Origin: Syntrophus sp. PtaU1.Bin005
GTDB taxonomy: Bacteria; Desulfobacterota; Syntrophia; Syntrophales; Syntrophaceae
Length of the DNA: 64,000 nucleotides
Direction: 5' to 3'
NCBI GenBank assembly: GCA_002067745.1
Contig: MVRU01000006.1
Location: 1-64,000 of the forward strand
In this document: in pieces, positions 48,793-57,747 of the stretch
Layout: each line of letters opens with the position of its first letter
Numbering within the stretch: the stretch's first letter is position 1
Translations under genes and position numbers: made by a program
The notes under the pieces: generated by a model
Seen by the model: the letters and a program-made list of their open reading frames with translations, nothing else
Databases searched by the model: none
Told to the model about the DNA's origin: nothing

Positions 48793-51474
48793 CTACTCCC
48801 GCTCCAATGCCTCGCGCACCTTGGCGGCCAGGTGTTTGATGGAAAACGGTTTCTGAATGAAAACAACACCTTCTTCCAGCACGCCGTCGCGTGCAATGAC
48901 GTCGGCTGTGTAACCGGATGCGAACAGGCATTTCAGGCCGGGTTTGATATCAAGGAGCCGTTCCGCCAGTTCCCGTCCGTTCATTTCCGGCATGACCACG
49001 TCGGTGAGTACGAGGTCTATCTCGCCACTGCGGGCTCTCATCTGCTGAAGCGCCTTGCCCGGCGTGTCGGCCGTCAACACCCGATAGCCAAGAGCTTCCA
49101 GCATCGCCTGTCCGACGTGCAGAATCACGGCCTCATCCTCCACCAGGAGAACAGTCTCCCCCCGGCTCCCAGGCGGTTCCGCCTTGCTTTCCACCGCCGG
49201 CTCTCCGGCGTCCCCTGCAAACCGGGGCAGGTATATCCTGAAGGTCGAACCCTTGCCGGGTTCGCTGCACACATGGATGTACCCGTTGTTCTGCTTGACG
49301 ATGCCGTAAACCGTAGATAGTCCCAAACCGGTACCCCTTCCCGGCTCCTTCGTGGTAAAGAAGGGCTCAAAGATGTGGCCCAGGGCATCCTTGCCGATTC
49401 CGTCACCGTCGTCACTTACGGCCAGCATCACGTATTCTCCCGGGACACAATCGGGGTGAACGGCGCAATAAGTCTCATCCAGGACTTTATTCCCGGTTTC
49501 GATAGTGACCCTGCCCACCCCGGGAATAGCGTCCCGGGCGTTGATACACAGATTGACCAGCAGCTGGTCAATCTGCGAAGGGTCAACCCTGACCGGCCAC
49601 AGGCCCATCTGGGGCAGCCAGACGAGGGAGATGCTTTCGCCCATCAACCGCTGCAGCATCTTGAGCATGCTCGCTGTGGTGTCGTTCACGTCCAGGACCT
49701 TGGGCGCCACGGTCTGTCTGCGCGCAAAGGCCAGCAGCTGCCTGACAAGACCGGCGGATCGGAGTGCGGACTCCTCGATCACCTTGAGGCTTGTGTAGAT
49801 CGGTCCCTCCGGGGTGCACAGCCTCATCGACAGTTCCACATGACCCAGGATCGCGGTGAGCATATTGTTGAAGTCGTGGGCCACGCCACCTGCAAGCCTG
49901 CCGATGGACTCCAGCTTCTGAGCCTGGATAAGCTGCTCCTGCAGCTTTTCCCGCTCCCCGGCAGCCTCCTTACGCTCCGTAATGTCCTCCAGCAGCGCCA
50001 GGACGTAATCCACACGCCCCCTCGCATTTCGGACACAGCCAACAGAAAGATCCGTGAAGATGATGGTCCCGTCCCTGCGGACAAACCGCTTTTCCAGCGT
50101 ATACTCGTTGATCGCGCCGGCAAGGAGCCGATCAAACTGTTCGATATCGGCAGCGAGATCGTCAGGATAGGTCAATTCCGTCCAGGTTTTCCGCAGGAGT
50201 TCCTCCCGGGAATAGCCCAGCATCCGGCATAACCTGTCATTGACCTGCAGCCAGCCCATTTCGGGAGATGCGATGGCCATCCCGACAATCTGGCGCTCAA
50301 AAAAGAGACGCATCCGCTCCTCGCTGACCTTCAGCGCCCGTTCGGCATTACGCCGATGCAGGATGGCCGTACTGAGAAGAATCACAAGAGCCCCCAGTGC
50401 TGCGACGACGGAGACGGTTGTCCAGACAAGAGTTTTATGGCGGTCGTAAAACGAATCAGGGCGATGGACGAAGAGGGTGCCTTGCGGGACTTTTGACAGG
50501 GGGATGCGAAATCTTTCCAGTTGACGGTAATCAAGCATGTAATGATTGGCATCAAGACCGGCCACCACGGGAATGCGGTCGGCACGCTCGCCACGGAGGA
50601 TGCGCAGGGCCAGTTGTCCGGCCATCCGACCCTGCCGATAACCGCTTACCAGCTTGCCTCCCACGATGCCGTAGCCCAGATAGACCTCCCAGAATGAATA
50701 CGCGGGCACCTTGCTGTATTGGGAGATCCATTTTGTGGTTTCTCCGTACATCATCTGCCGACCGGAATGGTCCGTGATAAGTCCGTTGATGAAAAGGACC
50801 GTGCCGCTTTCGAGCTTCTCCAGCCTTGACTTCAATTCAGGGCCCGGCAGGTCGTCCCAGAACGTGACCTTCAGATGAGAAGGCACCCTCGGCAGCGCAG
50901 CGATGAAGCTGTCGCGATTATACCTGTCTGCCGCCACAGTGGTCCGGCCGATCACGACAATCTCCCCGGTGTCGGGATGCAGACGGAGCGCAAGATTCAC
51001 CGTCTCAACGATTGAAAGATCTTCAGCAACACCCGTGATATCCGGGCAGCTTGAAATCATGGCCGGGCTGAAATCGTTGATGCCGCAAAAGACGATCGGT
51101 ATGCCGGGAAAAAGTCGATTCCGCTGTTCCAGAACGAGTTCGAGGGCATTATTATCCGAAACCATCACCAGATCCGGCGTTGTGCCATTTAATTTTTCAA
51201 GAAGAAATTCCCGGATTCTACGGGAGAGGTCAGACTTGGGATAACGCCGGGAGTCCAGGTATTCGGTGCTGATCTGAATACCTGGGTCGCTGGCCGCGAA
51301 GGTATCCCGGATTCCGTTCATGATCGCATCGGTCCAGGTGAGGCCCGAATGATAGGAATGGATGATGAGAACCCGGCTTTTTCCTTGAGGCCATTGAGCC
51401 TGCACCGGCCATGCGGACAGCAGAACGAACAACGCGGCCCAAATTAACTGGAACAGGCAAGTAAACCGCTTCAT
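48793..51474 (-). CDS. Hybrid sensor histidine kinase with ABC-substrate-binding-type sensor
   Basis: An 893-residue signalling protein. Domains in order: signal peptide (1-27); a periplasmic sensor (about 33-345) resembling ABC substrate-binding proteins (RVLIIHSYHSGLTWTDAI, FCGINDF, GYGIVGGKLVSGYRQG); one membrane helix (about 356-378); PAS/PAC (about 395-510, ending LEDITERKEA); HisKA with phospho-His in GGVAHDFNNMLTAI; HATPase with NLCINARDA, SDDGDGIG and GRGTGLGLSTVYG; and a C-terminal receiver with phospho-Asp in LVLTDVVMPEMNGRELA and Lys in IQKPF. With the receiver attached and no DNA-binding domain or partner regulator nearby, its output is unknown. Confidence 0.92.
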   Translation of the reverse strand: MKRFTCLFQLIWAALFVLLSAWPVQAQWPQGKSRVLIIHSYHSGLTWTDAIMNGIRDTFAASDPGIQISTEYLDSRRYPKSDLSRRIREFLLEKLNGTTPDLVMVSDNNALELVLEQRNRLFPGIPIVFCGINDFSPAMISSCPDITGVAEDLSIVETVNLALRLHPDTGEIVVIGRTTVAADRYNRDSFIAALPRVPSHLKVTFWDDLPGPELKSRLEKLESGTVLFINGLITDHSGRQMMYGETTKWISQYSKVPAYSFWEVYLGYGIVGGKLVSGYRQGRMAGQLALRILRGERADRIPVVAGLDANHYMLDYRQLERFRIPLSKVPQGTLFVHRPDSFYDRHKTLVWTTVSVVAALGALVILLSTAILHRRNAERALKVSEERMRLFFERQIVGMAIASPEMGWLQVNDRLCRMLGYSREELLRKTWTELTYPDDLAADIEQFDRLLAGAINEYTLEKRFVRRDGTIIFTDLSVGCVRNARGRVDYVLALLEDITERKEAAGEREKLQEQLIQAQKLESIGRLAGGVAHDFNNMLTAILGHVELSMRLCTPEGPIYTSLKVIEESALRSAGLVRQLLAFARRQTVAPKVLDVNDTTASMLKMLQRLMGESISLVWLPQMGLWPVRVDPSQIDQLLVNLCINARDAIPGVGRVTIETGNKVLDETYCAVHPDCVPGEYVMLAVSDDGDGIGKDALGHIFEPFFTTKEPGRGTGLGLSTVYGIVKQNNGYIHVCSEPGKGSTFRIYLPRFAGDAGEPAVESKAEPPGSRGETVLLVEDEAVILHVGQAMLEALGYRVLTADTPGKALQQMRARSGEIDLVLTDVVMPEMNGRELAERLLDIKPGLKCLFASGYTADVIARDGVLEEGVVFIQKPFSIKHLAAKVREALERE

Positions 51475-51719
51475 GAACTATCCAGACTCATTTTCTGGGC
51501 CCTGCGATGCGGCCAGGTTTAAAGGCCGCCGCGGAACAGCGCTCCCTTCAAGAGCTTTTCGAGGGTCAAAATCCGCCTCGCCTTTACGCAATGCTTTTCT
51601 GCTGATGGGTCGGGTTCCGATCGTCATCCATGCTCTGGCTGATGGTCGTTTCTTGGATCACCAGGCTGAAGCCTGGTGCCTGGAGCTTTTTTCAGGTGTC
51701 GCGAACACAGAATAGCCTG

Positions 51720-52421
51720 TCATGGGTGGTTTCTCCCATTTCGAGGCCTGTTGTCGAAATGGACGGAATCAGGCCCGTTTGCGCCGCCGGTCACGACGAA
51801 GCTCATCGCTTCCTCGATGCTCCAGTCGGTCTGGACCACTTCCGAAAGCGGAACGATTTCAATGTAACCGGAAGTCGGATTGGGTGAGGTGGGGACATAG
51901 ACAGCCGCCAGGTCACGGCCGCCAGCCTCGTCGCGTATGATCTTGGTTACAAAACCCAATGCCTTCATTTCCGGGGTCGGAAAGCTGATCAAAACGACGC
52001 GTTGGCCGTAAACAGGAGGTTTTCTGAGGGCTGAAAGAAATCGCTTTGTGCCGCCGTAGACGGTCTGCACCAGAGGCAGGCGATTCAGCATCGCCTCCAC
52101 GGCTGCAATCAGTTTGCGCCCAAGCACCATCGAGGCGAACAGGCCAATGCCGTATATCAGGGCCAGCGTAAAGAGCACAGCCACCAGTTTTTGAAATGTG
52201 GAATTGAGAAGCCATGCGGCCAGCGTGCCTGAAACGGGCGCCGCGAGGCTTGCCGCGGCAAGGAGGATCGGCCTGCCTATGCCCGCAAGGAGATCAAGGA
52301 GAAAATCGAATACCAGCCAGGTGACCCACAGAGGCGCAATGGTAAAAAACCCGATCAGCACATGCCGACCAAAATGAGCGCCGTGGTGGACTTGAGCAGA
52401 TTTGGCATCCCGGGCGTTCAC
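51720..52421 (-). CDS. DUF502-family membrane protein
   Basis: A 233-residue protein starting at GTG 52421 after AAGGGGACTC. Two or three hydrophobic helices lie in the first 105 residues (HVLIGFFTIAPLWVTWLVFDF, here split by residues 20-40; LVAVLFTLALIYGIGLFA), followed by the DUF502 hallmarks LPLVQTVYGGTKRFL, VVLISFPTPEMKALGFVTK and VYVPTSPNPTSGY. Function of this family is not established. Confidence 0.88.
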   Translation of the reverse strand: MNARDAKSAQVHHGAHFGRHVLIGFFTIAPLWVTWLVFDFLLDLLAGIGRPILLAAASLAAPVSGTLAAWLLNSTFQKLVAVLFTLALIYGIGLFASMVLGRKLIAAVEAMLNRLPLVQTVYGGTKRFLSALRKPPVYGQRVVLISFPTPEMKALGFVTKIIRDEAGGRDLAAVYVPTSPNPTSGYIEIVPLSEVVQTDWSIEEAMSFVVTGGANGPDSVHFDNRPRNGRNHP

Positions 52422-52770
52422 AATCGAGTCCCCTTACAAAGGCGGGCGCTCGGAAATGTCCGCCGGATAGCCGAGCGCGTTCAAAGCTCTCTGCCCGGCA
52501 GCCATCAGCAGACGATTTTGATCGCCCGACCCGATCGGCGAATGAACTGCCGGCCTGCAGAAACAATCAATGCCGTTCATGCATTGCACAGTTTCCGCCC
52601 GATTCATGGTGTCCCGAAGGAGTCGCCTGTTCCCGACCCTGCGGCCCGGCCTCAATGACAGCCAACGAGCCGGATTGGAAAAATTTCCACCATCCGGCTC
52701 GTTGAAAGAGAAGGATACCCTCCAGCAGAAAAAACCGTTGGGTCTCCGCCTCTTTCCTGCCCTCAAGCCC
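52422..52770. other. Intergenic region with a long hairpin
   Basis: 349 bp with no gene; the only structure is the 13-bp hairpin at 52663-52704. Confidence 0.55.
52663..52704 (-). terminator. Long hairpin after the zinc-ribbon gene
   Basis: CAACGAGCCGGAT (52663-52675) pairs perfectly with ATCCGGCTCGTTG (52692-52704), and the loop can form a small GGAAA/TTTCC inner stem. It lies about 65 bp beyond the zinc-ribbon stop; no T-run follows. Confidence 0.55.
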
Positions 52771-53091
52771 TCATTTAAAAACCGAAAATACGGAAGATTT
52801 TATTTTTCCAAAAAGTCCGCCTTCGCCTTCCAATATTTTTTCCAGTTCGCCGGGATCGAGGTGGATCGCACCGCATCCCTCGTTGATGCAGATGTCGATG
52901 TGGACATCGCCCTGCTGAACCTCCACAAGGCTGTGCGTCCCGCACCGGAAGCAGTGATTTTTGTGCTCATTTTTATAGGTTTCGTTCGCCTCCTGCTGGG
53001 CTGCAGCCCGCACCTCCTCCATCTGCTTCCGGTAATGCTTCTCGAAATAAGCATCCTCACTGTTGATTTTCAAGATAGATTTTTCAGCCAT
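52771..53091 (-). CDS. Zinc-ribbon protein, zf-TFIIB-like
   Basis: A 106-residue cytoplasmic protein. ATG 53091 lies 8-9 bases after AGGAG; an in-frame ATG two codons earlier is too close to it. A charged helical N-terminus (DAYFEKHYRKQMEEVRAA) leads into CFRCGTHSLVEV and CINEGCGAIHLDPGELEKIL, the CxxC-x(n)-CxxxxC/GxxLDxGEL pattern of zf-TFIIB-type domains. Function unknown. Confidence 0.7.
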   Translation of the reverse strand: MAEKSILKINSEDAYFEKHYRKQMEEVRAAAQQEANETYKNEHKNHCFRCGTHSLVEVQQGDVHIDICINEGCGAIHLDPGELEKILEGEGGLFGKIKSSVFSVFK

Positions 53092-53422
53092 GGACATTAC
53101 TCCTTTCTATTCCAGTAGTAAAAAAACAGCGCGCTGCCTGAAATGCCGCCACATCGATCTTGAGAGACGAGCCCTGGCTTCCGTTTCAGCGCAACCCCGC
53201 AACCGCCGCCGGGAGGACGATCCTGCAGGCATAGAATCCGCTTGGCTTTATACCGTTTTATAAAAAAAAGATCGAGCCTATTTATAAAGCAATGGGCTCG
53301 CATGTCAATAACATAGTGGCCAATCTTCGTATATTAAACCGGATTTCGACAGGTTACAGGTTCAAAACGCCATGCCCCATGACCCCTGCCTGCCGTTCCT
53401 GGCCGTTCTGAGATCCGACGGC
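53092..53422. other. Intergenic region
   Basis: 331 bp; the segment upstream of the zinc-ribbon gene is GC-rich and could fold, but I could not match it to a known riboswitch. No gene seen. Confidence 0.5.
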
Positions 53423-53896
53423 CTAAGCTCTTTTTGTAATCAGCCAGTACGTCAATCCCAAAGCCAAAACAACGGCCGCGGTTCCATAGATGAAAGGAGG
53501 CGTTATATATTCGAAATCAAAAATGATGACTTTCCGGGCAATGGCCATCAGCGCCGTGGCGATCACCAGCCGGACAGGCAATACATTCGTGCTCAGGTAC
53601 ATCCTGATGTTGATGAAGATTTCAATGGCGATCAATACGGCCAGAAAACCGCCGAAGGTGGCAAGTATGTCACTGATCTGCAAAAGCATAAAAGGCGGCT
53701 GGACCAGCCGCTGGTATAAAATATAGATGACGTCCGCAATGCCCCAGACAATCACAAGGACCATGAGCACCGCCAGAACTTTCACGGCAATTCTTATGAC
53801 CTTATGCAAAAAACGGATGGTGCGATCTTCATGCGCCGGATCGAACTCATGACCGGATTCAAGCTCCTGGCGCGCTACGTCATCGTCTTTTTCCAT
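53423..53896 (-). CDS. PsiE-family (phosphate-starvation-inducible) membrane protein
   Basis: A 157-residue protein with GAGAGGAAC before ATG 53896. After an acidic N-terminus (1-35) it has four hydrophobic helices; the second loop and third helix contain FGGFLAVLIAIEIFINIRMYL and RLVIATALMAIARKVIIFDF, here spread over residues 83-127, the PsiE core. The family is linked to phosphate starvation in E. coli; its molecular role is unknown. Confidence 0.82.
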   Translation of the reverse strand: MEKDDDVARQELESGHEFDPAHEDRTIRFLHKVIRIAVKVLAVLMVLVIVWGIADVIYILYQRLVQPPFMLLQISDILATFGGFLAVLIAIEIFINIRMYLSTNVLPVRLVIATALMAIARKVIIFDFEYITPPFIYGTAAVVLALGLTYWLITKRA

Positions 53897-54022
53897 GGCT
53901 GTTCCTCTCGATAAGGAAACATGATGTTATGGATTGCCCCAATGGTTCCGGCCAGAGGTCCTGGACGGGCACTCCCGGGTGTCTTGTCAGCTTCCAGCCA
54001 GGACGGAAGCGTCCGGCATCGC

Positions 54023-54880
54023 TTACGCCGCCGGAGAGGCAGCCTCAAGACCTTTCCGCTTCAGAAAGGCCGCCTTGATGGCCTCCACGGCACCGTCAAC
54101 GGTGATGATCCGCATGTTGATCAACAGGTCGTAATGGCCGGGATCCGTCATATCCATGTGAAAATACTTCCGGATGAAGGCTTGCCGGTCGTTGTCGGTT
54201 TTCAGGACGTATTTTTCCGCCTCCTTGCGGGTCGCGTTCTGAACCTTCATGATGTGCGCGATCCGGTCTTCCAGGGGGGCCACCAGCCGGATTCGGAAAA
54301 GCTTCTCCGGAGGCAGAATGTAGTGGGCGCCCCGACCGACGATAATTGCATTTCCGTAACGTCCGATGGTGGCGATAATCTTGATCAGGTGGTCCAGGTA
54401 CTGGTCCGGCCACAGGTGCTTGTGCTCGAAAAAGGAAGCTATCCAGGCGTCGCGTCGGCTCACCTCCTTTTCATCCAGCGATTCGATGACCCGTTTGCTG
54501 ATCTGCGCGCTTTCCGCCACATAGTCGATAATCTGATTGTTCATCAGCTCCATGTTCAGCTCCCGGGAAAGACGCTGGGCGATTTCAGTCCCGCAGGCAC
54601 CCGCCTCCCGGGAAATCGTGATCACGCCCCCGCTGGCTCCCTCTTTAAGTTCCTGTTCGGAAAGATTTTTCATCCGCTGCAATTGACTTTCGATATATCG
54701 CTCGATCCTGGAAGCGGCTTCTCTGTTCTGCTCTTCCACCTCTTCCTTCCTCTTCAAGGTCAGATCGCGGGTGAATTCATTGCAATAGACATTTCCCATG
54801 ATATCTGTGCGAACACTGTAACGCTTCTGGCAGTTCTCCCGCCAGGCGCAAATGGCGCAGTATTTCGTTTCGCCTGCCAT
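54023..54880 (-). CDS. Cytidylate-kinase-like protein with N-terminal Cys motif
   Basis: A 285-residue cytoplasmic protein, ATG 54880 after AAGGAGG. Residues 1-35 hold a Cys cluster (CAICAWRENCQKR, YCNEF) that may bind an Fe-S cluster or zinc. After a coiled-coil-like stretch (about 45-78) comes a cytidylate-kinase-like domain: TISREAGACGTEIAQRL (variant P-loop lacking the usual GKS/T), IVGRGAHYILP, LRIRLVAPLEDRI-type LID region and YDLLINM near the end. A related shorter protein is encoded at 56159. Substrate unknown. Confidence 0.75.
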   Translation of the reverse strand: MAGETKYCAICAWRENCQKRYSVRTDIMGNVYCNEFTRDLTLKRKEEVEEQNREAASRIERYIESQLQRMKNLSEQELKEGASGGVITISREAGACGTEIAQRLSRELNMELMNNQIIDYVAESAQISKRVIESLDEKEVSRRDAWIASFFEHKHLWPDQYLDHLIKIIATIGRYGNAIIVGRGAHYILPPEKLFRIRLVAPLEDRIAHIMKVQNATRKEAEKYVLKTDNDRQAFIRKYFHMDMTDPGHYDLLINMRIITVDGAVEAIKAAFLKRKGLEAASPAA

Positions 54881-55448
54881 GATCGGTACCTCCTTGAAAA
54901 TGGGGTCTTCTCGTCCGGGAACTTCCGTTCGGTCCGGATTTTCCCACTGCTTTCCGGCCCTTTATGCCTTACAGGGAAAAACGGGGCAAAATGACGGCCG
55001 TCAAAGGCCTCTGGGCCACTGATCCGCTGCCGGAAGGGGGACGATGCCTTCCCTATGAACCTTTTCCCTCAGGAAATACGAAAATCCGACAAAAAAGTGG
55101 GCCTAAATTCCCCAAGGTGGAAAAGAAGGACGGCACCGAAGCGTTAAAAAAAGACTTTACTTTTTAACATCAATTAAATATTGACTAATTTGCCTGGGAA
55201 ATCAAGGCGATATTTTGAGTTGAAACAATCTGCAGGCCCTTTGCAATTCTTTTGCAGGAAATGATTGATATTTTTTCGCAATGCGAGTAAACATACATCG
55301 CAAATCAGTGGTGTACTGAGCGCGGTGTCAACTTAACGCATCGGAAAATCGGGACATGGACAGAGATGATCATGGCTTGCTGGGGAGGGCATGGTCACGC
55401 TGACCGGTTTTAATACATAAACATTTCTATTCAGGAGGAATACAGGTC
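54881..55448. other. A/T-rich divergent intergenic region
   Basis: 568 bp with no credible gene. From 55140 to 55330 it is clearly A/T-richer than its surroundings and holds several TTGA/TATTTT-like elements, so promoters for the divergent genes probably lie here, but none stands out. AGGAGG at 55435 is the ribosome site of the next gene. Confidence 0.5.
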
Positions 55449-55904
55449 ATGATGAAAGTTTTTGCAGATCGCCTATTTGATGTGGTGGTGAAACACAAGA
55501 GGGACATTGCAGCAAATTGGGCAAAGGATGTACGAAAAAATCCCAAAACGCCATCATATCATGATTATACCCAGGATCAGTGCATCAGCTACGCGGTGGA
55601 TTTTTACGAAAACTTCACGAATCTTTATTTCGAACCGAAACCTTACTCCGGGCAGGAGGAATATTTCTCCAAGTACGCGGAGCGAAGATTCCAGGAAGGG
55701 ACTCCGCTTAACGAAGCCCTTCATGCCCTCATCATGATGCGCCGGCATCTCTGGCTTTATGCCGACATGCAGGTTGTCTTCACCAGCCCCCTGGACTCTT
55801 ATCAGGCCATTGAGGCCATCACCAAGACCATGCGCATTTTCGACCACGCCATTTATATCATCAGCAGGCGATACGAAGCGTTCTGGAAAGGCGCAAAAAA
55901 ATAA
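55449..55904 (+). CDS. RsbRD N-terminal-like all-helical protein
   Basis: A 151-residue, entirely helical, cytoplasmic protein with AGGAGG upstream. Patterns such as KRDIAANWAKDVRKNP, FYENFTNLYFEP, RRFQEGTPLNEALHALIMMRRHLW (residues 77-100) and FDHAIYIISRRYEAF resemble the N-terminal sensory helical domain of RsbRD-type stressosome proteins (globin-like bundle), here without a STAS domain. It lies between two cytidylate-kinase-like genes read from the opposite strand. Function inferred only loosely. Confidence 0.6.
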   Translation: MMKVFADRLFDVVVKHKRDIAANWAKDVRKNPKTPSYHDYTQDQCISYAVDFYENFTNLYFEPKPYSGQEEYFSKYAERRFQEGTPLNEALHALIMMRRHLWLYADMQVVFTSPLDSYQAIEAITKTMRIFDHAIYIISRRYEAFWKGAKK

Positions 55905-56158
55905 TCCGGTTTCCCGGCTTCCGAAAAGAAACGGTTGTGTAACTCCAAATATGTAGATCGAACAGGCTCGCAGGACGGCTGAACAGGAGCGGTGTGGGTA
56001 TGCACAACCGTGCATTCGGAAGGACGATCGCAAAACAACGTCGGGGGACGCTTTGATGTAAGGTGGAAAGAAATCCGGATCTCTGACGCCCGGTACATTC
56101 AGAGGAGCGGATCCGGAGAATTTTCAACCGGGTTTGATGTTGACGGCGTACCGTCCTC

Positions 56159-56851
56159 TCACATCCCTTTAAATTTAGCCTTAAAGGCGGTCTCGAGCGT
56201 TGCAACCGCCGCATCGATGCTCAGGTTTTCGGTGTTCAACACGAGGTCATAGTCCAGGGGATTCGTGACATCCCGGTGGAAGTACTGTTCAACAAAGGAT
56301 CTCCGATCATATTCCATCTTCAGGACAAAGTCTTCCGCATCCTTCCGGCTTTGATTTCTTGCTTTCTCTGCCTTCTCGATCCGCATGTCCAGGGGGGCTA
56401 TGATCCTGGTCCGGAATGTCGTTTCGCGGGGAAGGATGTACTGAGCGCCACGACCCAGGAGCATGGCATTGCCGTATTTCCCGATCGCACCGACGACACG
56501 GGTCAGATGGCGCAGATACTCATCGGGTGTAAGATGCTGAGTGGCGAACAGGGAACTGAGCCAGGAATTGAGTTTTGATGTTTCCTTCTCATCGAGAGAT
56601 TTGACGGCCTCTTCGCTCTTTTCCGAGCTTTCTGCGATTCGCTGGATAATTTCACTGCCCAGAAGGTCCATTCCAAGCAACGACGCAAGTCTTTTGGCGA
56701 TTTCGACGCCTCCGCTGCCGGGATCAATTGATATGGTCATGCAGGGTTTGGGTTTTTCTTCCTCCATTTTCTTTTGGGCAGCCTGCCGCGTATGCCAGCG
56801 GGCTAGCTGTGCGCTCACCAATTGGTCCAGAGAACGGGTTTCTTTTTTCAT
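56159..56851 (-). CDS. Cytidylate-kinase-like protein, second copy
   Basis: A 230-residue homologue of the protein at 54023-54880, ATG 56851 after AAAGGAGG. It lacks the N-terminal Cys cluster. Shared segments are MTISIDPGSGGVEIAKRLA (variant P-loop), SLDEKETSKLNSWLSSLF, LTPDEYLRHLTRVVGAIGKYGNAMLLGRGAQYILP (residues 107-141), FRTRIIAPLDMRI and YDLVLNTENLSIDAAV. The conserved order shows common descent. Such proteins are annotated as cytidylate kinase-like, but kinase activity is unproven. Confidence 0.75.
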   Translation of the reverse strand: MKKETRSLDQLVSAQLARWHTRQAAQKKMEEEKPKPCMTISIDPGSGGVEIAKRLASLLGMDLLGSEIIQRIAESSEKSEEAVKSLDEKETSKLNSWLSSLFATQHLTPDEYLRHLTRVVGAIGKYGNAMLLGRGAQYILPRETTFRTRIIAPLDMRIEKAEKARNQSRKDAEDFVLKMEYDRRSFVEQYFHRDVTNPLDYDLVLNTENLSIDAAVATLETAFKAKFKGM

Positions 56852-57144
56852 ACGTCATTCCTCCTTTGAATGAAGATTCGGGCTGGCCGTCACGGATACT
56901 CTTCACAGCAAGAACTTAACAGCTTTCAGCTCCACATGCAGATGGATTTTTATAACAGATTCTTCAAAATGGGGCAAGCTTCATCAAAACAAATCATTGC
57001 GGAGCAAGGCGCCATCCTTCCGGGGAAAAATCCGGATCCGGCTCCGGTTCCAGCTTAAATGAGGATAGGGACGTTATAGGCGTACAGAGCCCCAGGGCGA
57101 GGAGCCATTTCGGAATCCGCCGCTCTGAATTGAAATGAGTCGCG

Positions 57145-57693
57145 TCAGGAACGGTTCTTCAGATACTCCCAGGCCAGGGTGATACCCAGGGCGGTTTTTG
57201 AGTCGACAATCCGACCTTCCTTCATCATTTCCATGGCCTCCGGAAAAGAGACGGGAACGAGCTCAATCACTTCGTCCACATCGGGCGGCAGCGCAGCCGC
57301 AAAAAGATCCATGGCCAGATAATAGTGCATGTATTCATTGCAGTAGCCGGGAACCAGATATCCTTCAAACAGTTTGACCAGCGTACGGGCCTGAAACCCG
57401 ATCTCTTCCGCAAGCTCCCGCTGAACGCACTCTTCGATCGTCTCAGGCCCCTTGTCCACGGTGCCGGCGGGGATTTCGAGAAGCATCTGCTCAACAGCCG
57501 AACGATACTGCCGGATGAGGAGGAGCCGCCCCTCGGAGGTCACCGGAACAGCCGCAATGACGGGCTTGTGAGTAATCCAGCTCTGGTCGGCGACCCGCCC
57601 GTCCGGCAGCTGAATCTTTCCTTCGTAGACCTCAAAAATGCGGCACGTGTAGACCCTGTTTTCTTCCAATCTTTTCGGCTTAATTTCAGGCAC
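57145..57693 (-). CDS. NUDIX hydrolase, ADP-ribose pyrophosphatase-like
   Basis: A 182-residue NUDIX enzyme, likely hydrolysing ADP-ribose or related nucleoside diphosphates. The NUDIX box G-x5-E-x7-RELAEEIGF lies at about 77-99, beginning GTVDKGPETIEE. IRQYRSAVEQMLLEIPAG precedes it, as in ADPR-pyrophosphatases. It appears to start at GTG 57693 close behind GGGAAGGA. Confidence 0.9.
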   Translation of the reverse strand: MPEIKPKRLEENRVYTCRIFEVYEGKIQLPDGRVADQSWITHKPVIAAVPVTSEGRLLLIRQYRSAVEQMLLEIPAGTVDKGPETIEECVQRELAEEIGFQARTLVKLFEGYLVPGYCNEYMHYYLAMDLFAAALPPDVDEVIELVPVSFPEAMEMMKEGRIVDSKTALGITLAWEYLKNRS

Positions 57694-57747
57694 TCCTTCC
57701 CATCCCCTTTGTCAATCCTGCCCAGATCTTCACTTCGTCAACCCTGA

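Noticed and set aside
49375-50232. 285-codon plus-strand frame
   Set aside because: Antisense to the hybrid kinase domain region; no family match.
53100-53260. Riboswitch (cobalamin or c-di-GMP type) upstream of the zinc-ribbon gene
   Set aside because: The region is GC-rich and can fold, but I could not match the conserved cores of these classes; a covariance-model search would decide.
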